From the NCBI RefSeq assembly GCF_007655135.1, contig NC_045128.1:12230230-12294229 (forward strand): 64,000 nt of DNA, in the 5' to 3' direction. Below are positions 12,197-22,750 of the stretch, one piece after another (position 1 is the first letter of the stretch; each line of letters starts with the position of its first letter). Both the position numbers and the translations under genes were made by a program. Source of the stretch: Punica granatum. Lineage: Eukaryota; Streptophyta; Magnoliopsida; Myrtales; Lythraceae. The notes below the pieces were generated by a model. That model was not told the origin of the DNA. It worked only from the letters and a program-made list of their open reading frames with translations, and did no database searches.

Positions 12197-13330
12197 ATGG
12201 AGGTGGGGATCAACTTGTTGCATCTTGGGGGACAATTTGTATCTGACACTCAAGTGGAGTATGTTAGGGGAGAAGTGAATGTGTGGCCCGATATTGATAT
12301 AGACAAATTTTCAATTACTGAGCTTGAATGGTTGTATGAGAAACATTATAGAAAGAAATCGAATTGTCAAATTTTTTGGTTGGCTCATGGGTCGAATTTG
12401 GTAGATGGTTTGAGGCTACTTGAGAATGATGAGGATGTTCATGTGTTGTATGCTGAGGTGCCTTCAGTAGAAAGAAGAACTGAAATTGAATTTTTCTTTA
12501 TGGACAAAAATGAGGTTGTTGTGGTGGAGAGTGAGAATAAGACAAATGTGGATGCAAAGAGTGGGAAAGTGGCTGCAAATGTGGAAGTAGAGGCTAGGTT
12601 TGATTTAGATGTTGAATTAGCTGTAGCTGCTTACTTTTTTGACTGGGATGGTGAAGATGATTCGGATAGTGCCTATACTCCTGAAGCAGAAGACAATGTT
12701 GATGAAGATCGGTCAGATCAAGATGGAGGTGCCTCTAAGTCCTTGGAGGATGTTGCAGGTTATAGTGGGCAAGCTGCAGGTTCTAGTCGAAATTTTGCAA
12801 ATTCTAGTGGGCATAAGCATAAGTGGAGGGTCTATAATGCTTCTGTTAACAACTCTAGGGAGTATGAAGCAGAAGAAGTTGAAAGGGTACAAGAAGTAAG
12901 GGAAAGAAGTTGTTGCTCAAATCTAACAAGAATAAGGATTTTTATCTGAGGAATTTGAGAGTTTGAAGGGTAGTGATGACGAAGAAGATGACAAGCTACC
13001 AGAATTTTAATTGCAAGCACCCTAAGAACAAGTGCATCTAGAGGTAGAGATGTTGTTCCCGAACTTTTCTGTGTTCAAAAATGCAATCAAGGACTACAAT
13101 ATTGCTATTGGGAAATTCGTGAGAGCAATAAAAAATGATAAAATTAGGTGCAGATATTTGTGTGATGGTTGTGAATGGGTAGCGTATTGCGCATGGACAG
13201 AAGAGTATGGTGCTTATCAAATGAAGACCTTCAATCCTAACCACACTTGTAGAAAGTTAAAGAATAAACTTGCAGATAGAAATTGGATTGCTAAGAAGCT
13301 TGTGGAGATGTTGAGTTTGTGCCCTAACAT
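12197..13330 (+). pseudogene. MULE transposase, 5' part (N-terminal and DNA-binding domains)
   Basis: The frame 12197-12949 starts MEVGINLLHLGGQFV and contains an acidic linker rich in D and E, as in plant MuDR-type transposases. A frameshift near 12900-12950 moves the reading to the frame that runs through 13032-13330. That segment is the MuDR DNA-binding region: a KNAIKDYNIAIGK-like start near 13080, then CRYLCDGCEWVAYC near 13150, then NHTCRK near 13240, giving the C/H pattern of the MuDR/WRKY-GCM1-like zinc finger. It ends at WIAKKLVEML...CPN, where the Copia element enters. The continuation lies at 21671 in the same frame once the insertion and one AACAT are removed. It is not functional as it stands. 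Confidence 0.85.
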
Positions 13331-15308
13331 TGCTGTGGTTCCTAGCATCGTAGACCCAGTGGATCTCTATTGTGACAACAATGGAGCCATTGCGCAAGCT
13401 AAGGAACCCAGGCCTCACCAGCGATCCAAACATATACTCAGGCGCTTCCATCTCATTCGCGAGATCATCGACAGAGGAGATGTGAAGATATGCAGAATAC
13501 CAACAGATGAGAATCTCGCAAATCCACTTAGAAAGCTTCTTGTGCAGCGCAAGCACGAGGCTCACACTAGATCTATTGGCATTAGACAAATGCCAGATTG
13601 GCTCTAGTGCAAGTGGGAGATTGTTGGGAATTGGTGTATGCCCTAGAGACAATCTATCATCAGTTCTGTAATATGATATCTATTTCATTATAATACGAGG
13701 CATTTCTGTTATTGTGTAGATTGCGCTAAATATGATTTTACACAATAATGTCCTTGGAATAGTATGTTCAATAGGCATCATGTGTGACTTGATTGTGAGA
13801 TCCTATAATTACTGAACATTATTCCTAAATGTCCATAGTCAAAGTATTATCGTTAATTAGGACAACGATAATACGGTTAGACTAGTGTGAGTGTTGATTG
13901 ATGACCAAATCTCATAGGTCATGGATATGGAGATATCAAATCACACCACATGTATACATTAAGAGTAATGTGTATTGGACTGACCCGCCATGAGATTGCT
14001 ACATGGGTTGTTACGTGACTGTCATTAGCATATCTCAAAGTGACTATAGTGTAATGGTCCTTTGACTTGAGGTCACCATAGATTCCTACATGTAATGTCA
14101 TATACTTTGATACTGTCAAACGCCACTGTAACAGGTTGGTTATAAAGACAGTTATTGGGTATACCACAGAGCATGGAGAGGAATGTGAGTGATCAAGATA
14201 GAATTTGTCCCTCCTACGAAACGGGAGCGATATTTCACGGCCACTTGGTGGTTAAGTCTAAAAGTGTATGCATACCCAAATGAGTCGATATAGCGATATC
14301 GAACTCATTTGTTCTGATAGACTTACCCGGTAAACCAAGAAAGAGAAATATTGAGCCATACAAGGATGTCATCGACCATGCCTTGGGCTTAATAAAGATA
14401 TAGAGGACAATGGATTATATTACACGGTAATATAGGTCACGAGGTTCGTCGAAAAATTGACTTTCCGATTACTTGAGTAATAGTGATGCATTGCTAGATG
14501 CCGCTCATTATTTGTAATATTGAAATAGAGATTTCGATATTACTGTCAACGTAATTGGGAACCTACAGGGTCACACACTACGACTAAATTGACGAGATAT
14601 TTTGAAATAATAAAAACGTCTAATTGAGATTAGATGATTTATGGTGTGACCGATTAATCGGATATTTAATGAGATTAAATTTGTCGATTAATTAGACTCG
14701 ATTTATTAGATTAAATGGACCAAATTGATGCACGATTAATATGGTGACACATGGCTTTTGTTTGGATGGACATGTGTATGGACACAGGTCACTTGGGGAC
14801 ACTAATTTCCCTTCATCCCACATCGGTCATGGGAAAAGAAATTGTCTCCCCATTTGCTTATAAAAGCAGTAGAAGAGATGGATTCAAAAAAGTGTGTGTG
14901 TGTATGCTTTATATGTATAATGTGTATGCATATATATATATATATATATACGTGCAGACATATTTATATACATATATGATATGTGTATGCATATAAGTTT
15001 ATATTAATATAATTTGGGTTGAATTGTTCAAACTCAAATTGGTCCATTAGTCTAAAAATTTCGGGTGTTGCATCGGTGTTTCTTTCGAGTGTTGGTCGCT
15101 AGCACCGCCGATCTCGAAGACTCGTCGACAAAGTCGGTATGGATACCGGTAGAGGCGTCACGCGTGGGACGCTCGGTCGACTATATTAAATATTCCAGGT
15201 ACGCTTTTATCTACTCGGATTCTAGTAGGTCTTGGGATTAGTTTCACGGGTAGGAAATTTTGAATTTCTGTTCCTTTTTCGCTTCCGTTGCGCCCCGTGA
15301 AACTAGCA
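13331..15308 (+). repeat. 5' LTR of the Copia element (1978 bp, includes pol 3' end)
   Basis: Direct copy of 19688-21665. The first 291 bp (13331-13621) encode the last ~92 codons of RNase H plus the polypurine tract. The canonical LTR (TGTTGGG...) starts at 13622 and is 1687 bp. A promoter TATA box (TATAAAA) is at 14859-14865. Three of the ten substitutions seen relative to the 3' LTR fall in the extension, two of them within the six bases around 13530. Confidence 0.9.
14859..14865 (+). promoter_or_regulatory. LTR promoter TATA box (Copia)
   Basis: TATAAAA in the 5' LTR, repeated at 21216-21222 in the 3' LTR. It would start the element's transcript near 14890, about 420 bases before the LTR end. 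Confidence 0.6.
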
Positions 15309-15310
15309 AT

Positions 15311-15322
15311 TGGTATCAAAAC
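15311..15322 (+). other. Primer-binding site (initiator-Met tRNA type)
   Basis: TGGTATCAAAAC lies two bases after the LTR end ACTAGCA. It resembles TGGTATCAGAGC, the complement of the 3' end of plant initiator methionine tRNA, used as minus-strand primer by most Copia elements. Two positions differ. Confidence 0.8.
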
Positions 15323-16010
15323 CTAGCTAGTTAGAATCTGAGTAGATAATAGCATAAAATATGATTTTATGCTTGGTACTGGTGTGATTATGTTTGATAT
15401 TTGCGGTGCATAACTGTTAGACTTGGACTATGTCCTAGTTGTGTTAGTATAATAGTTATACGTGTGGACTATTATGTAATGGTTACATAATAGTGTATGG
15501 TGAGATCGATTAAATGTTAATAAAATCCCTCAAAATATTAAGTCCATATCCTTCCACCGTGTAACGCTCGTCAAGACCAAGATCGATGAGTGCGTAGACA
15601 TTGCCCTCGCAGGATGCCCTCATCTATCCTAGTAAGACGTTGTGTTTACCAGTGGGTCGGACTTAACTGAGCAAGCCTAATAGGATTAGGAGTTCAGAGG
15701 CATGTAGTTGGGCATCGATCTATAAGATAGATTTGAATAAGGAGTTATTCACTCGACTAATCAAGAGTTGCATGTGATGCAATTGGGAAAGTGAGTTCCC
15801 TACCTAAATAGCCAGTTTTGGGTGAATCAGCCATCGCTGACTCAGAGCTTGGTGAGATATGGATCTTGAACTACTATGAGAATAATATTCTCTGAATCAA
15901 TGTTCAGGGTCATTGATTTGATATAAATAGTTGGAGCAATATTTAATAAAGTCCTCATTAAATATTGTAGTGTCATAATACTTATTTTGCATATTTCTGT
16001 GGTAGTTACC
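15323..16010 (+). other. Copia 5' leader
   Basis: Untranslated leader between the primer-binding site and gag. No reading frame of note is seen. Packaging or dimer signals are expected in this region of such elements but none can be identified. Confidence 0.6.
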
Positions 16011-19000
16011 ATGGCAGGGAGCACTTCTAGTATTTTCTGTTTGCGATCCGTCCTTGATAAGGACAAACTGTCAGGGAATAATTTCCTTGGTTGGTATCGA
16101 AACTTGAGAATTGTTCTCACCCAAGAAAAAAAACTATATGTCTTAGAGCAACCTCTTCTTGCGCCACCACCTGACGATGCCCCCCAAGCTGAGAAAGATG
16201 CTTATAGTAAGCATCATGATGATGCCGTAAACGTCGGATGTCTCATGTTAGTCACCATGGACTCGGAGCTTCAGAAGCAACACGAGAACATGATGGCGTA
16301 CGATATGATCGTGCATCTCAGGCAGCTCTATCAAGAGCAGGCCCGACATGAGAGATTCGAGATCTCTAAAGCACTTTTTCAGGCAAGGTTGACTGAGAGT
16401 AGCCCGGTGGGTCTTCATGTACTCAAGATGATTGGGTACGTCGAGACTCTAGGACGACTGGGATTTCCTCTAGGTCAAGAGTTGGCCACAGATTTAGTCC
16501 TACAGTCGCTGCCCAGCAGTTATAGTCAGTTCATTATGAGCTATAATATGAATGACTACAATAAACCATTGCCTGAACTGCTTAACATGTTGAGAACAGC
16601 TGAGCATGATATCAGCAAGGGGATGTCCGTTCTAATGGTCCAAGGGACCAAAAGAAAGGGCAAGGGCAAGAGTAAAGGCAAGAAGGCTAAATGTGCATCC
16701 AAGTTTGACTTGGGTGCGTTGAAGCCTAAAGCCAAGGTGGCGAAGAATGATTACTGCTTCCATTGTGGCAACACTGGACATTGGAAGCGGAATTGTAAGA
16801 TATACCTGGAAGAGTTGAAGAAGAAGAAGGGAAGTGAGACTTCCACTTCAGGTATCCATGTTATAGAGATTAATGTATCTACTACTTCTACATCTTGGGT
16901 ATTAGATACCGGGTGTGGTGCTCATATTTGTGGAAATATGCAGGACCTAAAGGACAGTAGATCGTTGGCAAAGGGCGAAGTGGACCTACGAGTTGGAAAT
17001 GGAGCAAGAGTTGCTACATTAACTGTAGGGACTTATCACCTAGTTTTGCCTACTGGGCTAGTATTAGATCTTAACGACTGTTATTATGTACCTGCTATTA
17101 GTAGAAACATAATATCTGTTTCTTGTTTGGACAAGAAGGGATTTTGTTTCACTATCAAGAACAAGTGTTGTTCTACGTACATGAATGATGTATATTATGG
17201 CAGTGCACATTTAAGTAATGGTCTGTATGTTCTTGATCTAGATACGTCTATTTATAATGTGGAAACCAAACGGCTCAAATCTAATGATTCGAACCCGACT
17301 TACCTCTGGCATTGTCGTTTAGGCCATATTAGCGAGAATCGCATCTCTAGACTCCATAAGGATGGATTACTGGACTCGTTTGATTTAGAATCGATCGAGA
17401 CATGCGAACCTTGTTTAATGGGGAAAATGACTAAGGCCCCTTTTACCGGAAAAGGTGAGCGAGCTACTGATCATCTGGCTCTCATACATACCGATGTATG
17501 TGGACCAGTGAACAAGCTTGCTAGAGGTGGGTATCTCTACTTCATTACATTTACTGATGATTTCAGTAGATTTGGATATGTGTATTTGATGAAACACAAA
17601 TCTGAATCTTTTGAAAAGTTTAAAGAATTTAAGAATGAAGTGGAGAATCAGTTGGGTAAGAATATTAAAGTTCTTCGATCAGATCGAGGAGGTGAATATT
17701 TGAGCTATGAGTTCGCTGACTATCTTAAACAGTGTGGGATTTTATCTCAACTGACTCCACCTGGAACACCACAGTGGAATGGTGTAGCTGAAAGGAGGAA
17801 TCGAACTTTATTAGATATGGTTCGATCTTTGATGAGTCATGCAAACTTACCTGACTCCTTCTGGGGATATGCTCTACAAACAGCTGCTCTCATATTAAAC
17901 AATGCTCCGTCGAAATCAGTTGAAAGGACACCATATGAGATGTGGTATGGGAAGTGTCCCAAGATGTCTTTTCTAAAGATATGGGGTTGCGAAGCTTATG
18001 TGAAGAGATTGTCTTCGGATAAGCTTGGCCCTAAATCGGACAAATGTTACTTTGTGGGGTATCCTAAGGAAACTCGAGGATACTATTTCTATAATCCCAT
18101 CGAGGGCAAAGTGTTTGTTGCTCGAGCTGCAGTATTCCTTGAGAAAGAGTTTCTCTCCAAAGGAACTAGTGGGAGGAAATTAGATCTTGGGGAAGTTCTA
18201 CCACAAAATGACATTGACCAATCGACGGGTGAGGTTGCAGAGCAAGTACCACAAGTTGTTATGGCACAATCTTCTGCACAAGTGACACAGGAGCCTCGTA
18301 GGTCTGGTAGGATACGTCATGAGCCCGAGAGATATGGATTTCTCGTGACTCAAGATAATGACGTATTGCTCATAGATAATGATGAGCCTACAACCTATGC
18401 GGAAGCCGTAATAGGCTCTGACTCTGAGAAATGGCTGGTGGCCATGAGATCTGAGATGGAGTCCATGTACACTAACCAAGTATGGACTTTGGTTGATCCA
18501 CCTGAAGGGGCAAAACCCATTGGGTGTAAGTGGGTCTTCAAAAAGAAGACTGACATGGACGGTACTGTGATTACCTTTACGGGCCGACTTGTGGCAAAAG
18601 GTTTCAGACAAGTTCATGGTGTTGACTATGACGAAACTTTTTCCCCGGTGGCTATGCTTAAATCCATAAGGATCTTGCTTGCAATTGCAGCTTATTATGA
18701 TTATGAGATCTGGCAAATGGATGTCAAAACTGCTTTCCTGAACGGGAATCTCCTCGAGGATGTGTATATGACGCAACCTGAGGGTTTTGTCGATCCACAT
18801 AGTGCCGAAAAGGTTTGAAAGGTACAACGGTCTATTTATGGGCTGAAGCAAGCTTCTAGGAGCTGGAATCTTTGTTTTGATGATGCAATCAAAGAGTTTG
18901 GTTTCATCAAGAATGAAGATGAACCCTGTGTTTACAAGAAGGTTAGTGGGAGCGTAGTGATCTTCCTAGTGTTGTATGTAGACGACATACTTCTAATCGG

Positions 19001-19964
19001 GAATGACATTCCTTCCTTACAATCTGTGAAGACTTGGTTGGGAAGGTGTTTCTCTATGAAGGACTTAGGCGAAGCTACCTACGTGCTAGGTATTAGGATC
19101 TATAGAGATAGATCCAGGAGACTGCTTGGCTTAAGTCAGAGTGCATACATAGATAAAGTGCTTCGGCGTTTTAGCATGCAGGATTCTAAGAAAGGGTCGC
19201 TGCCCATGTTGCATGGCATAAGCCTTTCGAAGGCTCAGAGTCTTTCTACTCAAGAGGAGAGGGACCGCATGAATAGGATTCCATATGCGTCGGCTATTGG
19301 ATCCATCATGTATGCTATGCTATGCACTCGATCCGATGTCTCGTATGCTTTGAGTATGACGAGTCGATACCAATCAGATCCAGGTGAGAGACACTGGATT
19401 GCAGTAAAGAACATCCTTAAGTACTTACGAAGGACTAAGGAGATGTTTTTGGTATATGGAGGCGAAGAAGAGCTCGTTGTAAGAGGTTACACCGATGCTA
19501 GCTTCCAGACCGATAAGGACGACAGTAGATCGCAGTCAGGGTATGTGTTCTGCCTGAATGGAGGTGCTGTGAGTTGGAAGAGTTCCAAACAGGAGACAAT
19601 AGCCGACTCTACCACAGAGGCCGAGTATATTGCTGCCTCTAACGCTGCAAAAGAGGCTGTTTGGATCAAGAAGTTCGTGACAGAACTTGCTGTGGTTCCT
19701 AGCATCGTAGACCCAGTGGATCTCTATTGTGACAACAATGGAGCCATTGCGCAAGCTAAGGAACCCAGGCCTCACCAGCGATCCAAACATATACTCAGGC
19801 GCTTCCATCTCATTCGCGAGATCATCGACAGAGGAGATGTGAAGATATGCAGAATACCAATAGATGAGAATCTCGCAAATCCACTTACAAAGCCTCTTGT
19901 GCAGCGCAAGCACGAGGCTCACACTAGATCTATTGGCATTAGACAAATGCCAGATTGGCTCTAG
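16011..19964 (+). pseudogene. Copia gag-pol polyprotein, one in-frame stop
   Basis: A single frame of 1317 codons starting MAGSTSSIF (the frame is open slightly upstream, from 15987). Domains in order: gag; CCHC knuckle CFHCGNTGHWKRNC (about residue 250); aspartic protease WVLDTGCGAH (about 297); pre-integrase zinc domain LWHCRLGHI with a later CEPC (about 434-465); integrase core with D in HTDVCGP, D in LRSDRGGEY and E in NGVAERRNR; reverse transcriptase from KWVFKKK (about 840) to LYVDDILL (about 988); RNase H with YTDASF, STTEAEY and LYCDNNGA. A TGA at 18816-18818 breaks the frame in reverse transcriptase just before the IYGLKQASRSWN motif; the same frame then runs on to the natural stop at 19962-19964. 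The other catalytic motifs are intact. The last 92 codons lie in the 3' LTR. Confidence 0.93.
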
Positions 19965-21665
19965 TGCAAGTGGGAGATTGTTGGGAATTGGTGTATGCCC
20001 TAGAGACAATCTATCATCAGTTCTGTAATATGATATCTATTTCATTCTAATACGAGGCATTTCTGTTATTGTGTAGATTGCGCTAAATATGATTTTACAC
20101 AATAATGTCCTTGGAATAGTATGTTCAATAGGCATCATGTGTGACTTGATTGTGAGATCCTATAATTACTGAACATTATTCCTAAATGTCCATAGTCAAA
20201 GTATTATCGTTAATTAGGACAACGATAATACGGTTAGACTAGTGTGAGTGTTGATTGATGACCAAATCTCATAGGTCATGGATATGGAGATATCAAATCA
20301 CACCACATGTATACATTAAGAGTAATGTGTATTGGACTGACCCGCCATGAGATTGCTACATGGGTTGTTACGTGACTGTCATTAGCATATCTCAAAGTGA
20401 CTATAGTGTAATGGTCCTTTGACTTGAGGTCACCATAGATTCCTACATGTAATGTCATATACTTTGATACTGTCAAACGCCACTGTAACAGGTTGGTTAT
20501 AAAGACAGTTATTGGGTATACCACAGAGCATGGAGAGAAATGTGAGTGATCAAGATAGAATTTGTCCCTCCTACGAAACGGGAGCGATATCTCACGGCCA
20601 CTTGGTGGTTAAGTCTAAAAGTGTATGCATACCCAAATGAGTCGATATAGCGATATCGAACTCATTTGTTCTGATAGACTTACCCGGTAAACCAAGAAAG
20701 AGAAATATTGAGCCATACAAGGATGTCATCGACCATGCCTTGGGCTTAATAGAGATATAGAGGACAATGGATTATATTACACGGTAATATAGGTCACGAG
20801 GTTCGTCGAAAAATTGACTTTCCGATTACTTGAGTAATAGTGATGCATTGCTAGATGCCGCTCATTGTTTGTAATATTGAAATAGAGATTTCGATATTAC
20901 TGTCAACGTAATTGGGAACCTACAGGGTCACACACTACGACTAAATTGACGAGATATTTTGAAATAATAAAAACGTCTAATTGAGATTAGATGATTTATG
21001 GTGTGACCGATTAATCGGATATTTAATGAGATTAAATTTGTCGATTAATTAGACTCGATTTATTAGATTAAATGGACCAAATTGATGCACGATTAATATG
21101 GTGACACATGGCTTTTGTTTGGATGGACATGTGTATGGACACAGGTCACTTGGGGACACTAATTTCCCTTCATCCCACATCGGTCATGGGAAAAGAAATT
21201 GTCTCCCCATTTGCTTATAAAAGCAGTAGAAGAGATGGATTCAAAAAAGTGTGTGTGTGTATGCTTTATATGTATAATGTGTATGCATATATATATATAT
21301 ATATATATGTGCAGACATATTTATATACATATATGATATGTGTATGCATATAAGTTTATATTAATATAATTTGGGTTGAATTGTTCAAACTCAAATTGGT
21401 CCATTAGTCTAAAAATTTCGGGTGTTGCATCGGTGTTTCTTTCGAGTGTTGGTCGCTAGCACCGCCGATCTCGAAGACTCGTCGACAAAGTCGGTGTGGA
21501 TACCGGTAGAGGCGTCACGCGTGGGACGCTCGGTCGACTATATTAAATATTCCAGGTACGCTTTTATCTACTCGGATTCTAGTAGGTCTTGGGATTAGTT
21601 TCACGGGTAGGAAATTTTGAATTTCTGTTCCTTTTTCGCTTCCGTTGCGCCCCGTGAAACTAGCA
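19688..21665 (+). repeat. 3' LTR of the Copia element (1978 bp)
   Basis: Direct copy of 13331-15308, ending ACTAGCA and followed by the target duplication AACAT. It overlaps the 3' end of pol (19688-19964). The polypurine tract aagtgggaga at 19968-19977 lies inside it, just before the canonical LTR start at 19979. Confidence 0.9.
19968..19977 (+). other. Polypurine tract of the Copia family
   Basis: AAGTGGGAGA directly before TTGTTGGGAATT, the usual plus-strand primer site of this kind of Copia element. In this copy it sits 280 bases inside the integrated LTR, so it was apparently not the site used for the cDNA that inserted here. Confidence 0.65.
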
Positions 21666-22750
21666 AACATGACCGGTGGAGATGCATTCAAGCAAATTGG
21701 TAAGACTTTCCAAATTCAAGTGAATGCAAGAGTTATCTCCCGAGACAAAGCACAGATTTTGTGTAAAGCATTTGGAGGCAAATATATATAAGCTATGTAA
21801 TAACAAAGAGTTAAGCAATAAGTTGTGGGCTTGTGCCAGATCAAAGACCATGCTTGAGTTCCATAGGAACTTTGAAGAGATTAAAAAAATGAATGCGTAT
21901 GCTTAGGAATATTTAAAGAAATTTGAACTAGATACATGGTCCATGGCAGCATTTAGCCCTTTCAAGAAGAATCCATGTTTGCTTAACAATATGTGCGAGC
22001 AATTCAATGCTACCATAGAGAAGTTCCGTGGGAAGCCCATTCTTAGCATGTTAAAAGAGATAAGGTTGTATTTGATGAGGAATATGAATGATAGCAGATC
22101 CATGATAGCTAGGTATAAAGGCCCGATCACACCAGCAACACAAAGTAAGTTAGAGCAAGCCAAGAAGAATAGTCATTCTTGGCATGCATTGTGGGTAGGA
22201 GATGGAGATATTGTAAGATATCAAGTGCATCATATTTTCAAGACAAGTGACGTGCATGATGTTGATTTGAAGAAGCATACTTGTTCTTGTAGAGATTGGG
22301 AATTGTATGGAATCCCATGCCATGGGACATCATAACTTGGTCCCTGAGCATTTTGTCAATCAATATTATGCCAAGGAGACTTGGGAGAGTGTTTATACTC
22401 CATATATCAATCCAGTGAGAGGTGAGGATCTGTGGCGAAAAAGTGGTCATAAAGCCATTTTGCCTCCGAAATATTGCAGGGGTGGTGGTCGTCCAAAGAA
22501 GAAAAGAACCAAGAATAACGGTGTGCTAGCTAATCCATTCAAGGCAAAGCAGGGAGGCAAACAAAAGTGTGGAAATTGTGGTGACAAGGGCCATAATCCA
22601 GGAGGTGTAAGGGTACCAAAATTAAAGAGCAAAAGAAGAACACCAAGAAAGCTAGCTCATCTACTTCTATTGACTAAGCTGCACCTTCAGCCCCAGTCGC
22701 GGGCCCATCATTCCCCGCATCTACATATCCAAAGCCATCTACTCCCTTAG
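21666..22750 (+). pseudogene. MULE transposase, 3' part (C-terminal domain, SWIM finger, zinc knuckle)
   Basis: Starts in the frame of the 5' part (ATG ACC GGT GGA after joining), giving GDAFKQIGKTFQIQVNA, the end of the DNA-binding region. It then jumps in another frame directly to KHRFCVKHLEAN, which in intact MULE transposases lies after the catalytic aspartates. The segment between, roughly 190 residues with both aspartate motifs, is missing. Next come NNMCEQFNATI, a tag stop at 21903-21905, and the SWIM finger CSCRDWELYGIPCH near 22285-22325. A frame change follows, then EHFVNQYY and YTPYINPV, a basic stretch GGGRPKKKR, and a degraded knuckle KCGNCGDKGHN. The gene is dead. Confidence 0.85.

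Larger units (their letters stand above)
13331..21665 (+). mobile_element. Copia LTR retrotransposon with atypically extended LTRs
   Basis: An 8335-bp insertion in the MULE transposase gene, flanked by AACAT at 13326-13330 and 21666-21670. Ends are TGCTGTGG...ACTAGCA. The LTRs (13331-15308 and 19688-21665) are both 1978 bp. I count about ten substitutions between them (0.5%), so insertion was recent. Inside are a primer-binding site resembling initiator-Met tRNA, a 5' leader of about 700 bases, and a gag-pol frame broken by a single stop codon. The usual LTR start for this type of element would be TGTTGGGAATTGG, which occurs 291 bp inside the integrated end (13622 and 19979) next to a polypurine tract. 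Each LTR therefore carries the 3' end of pol. Confidence 0.9.

Noticed and set aside
18198..18851. 217-codon minus-strand frame
   Set aside because: Antisense shadow of the Copia reverse transcriptase region.
13331..19979. Tandem Copia array with a deleted left LTR as explanation for the RNase H piece before the 5' LTR
   Set aside because: It would not predict an AACAT duplication flanking exactly 13331 and 21665, a TG at the left end, and precise in-frame healing of the MULE gene. All three are seen.
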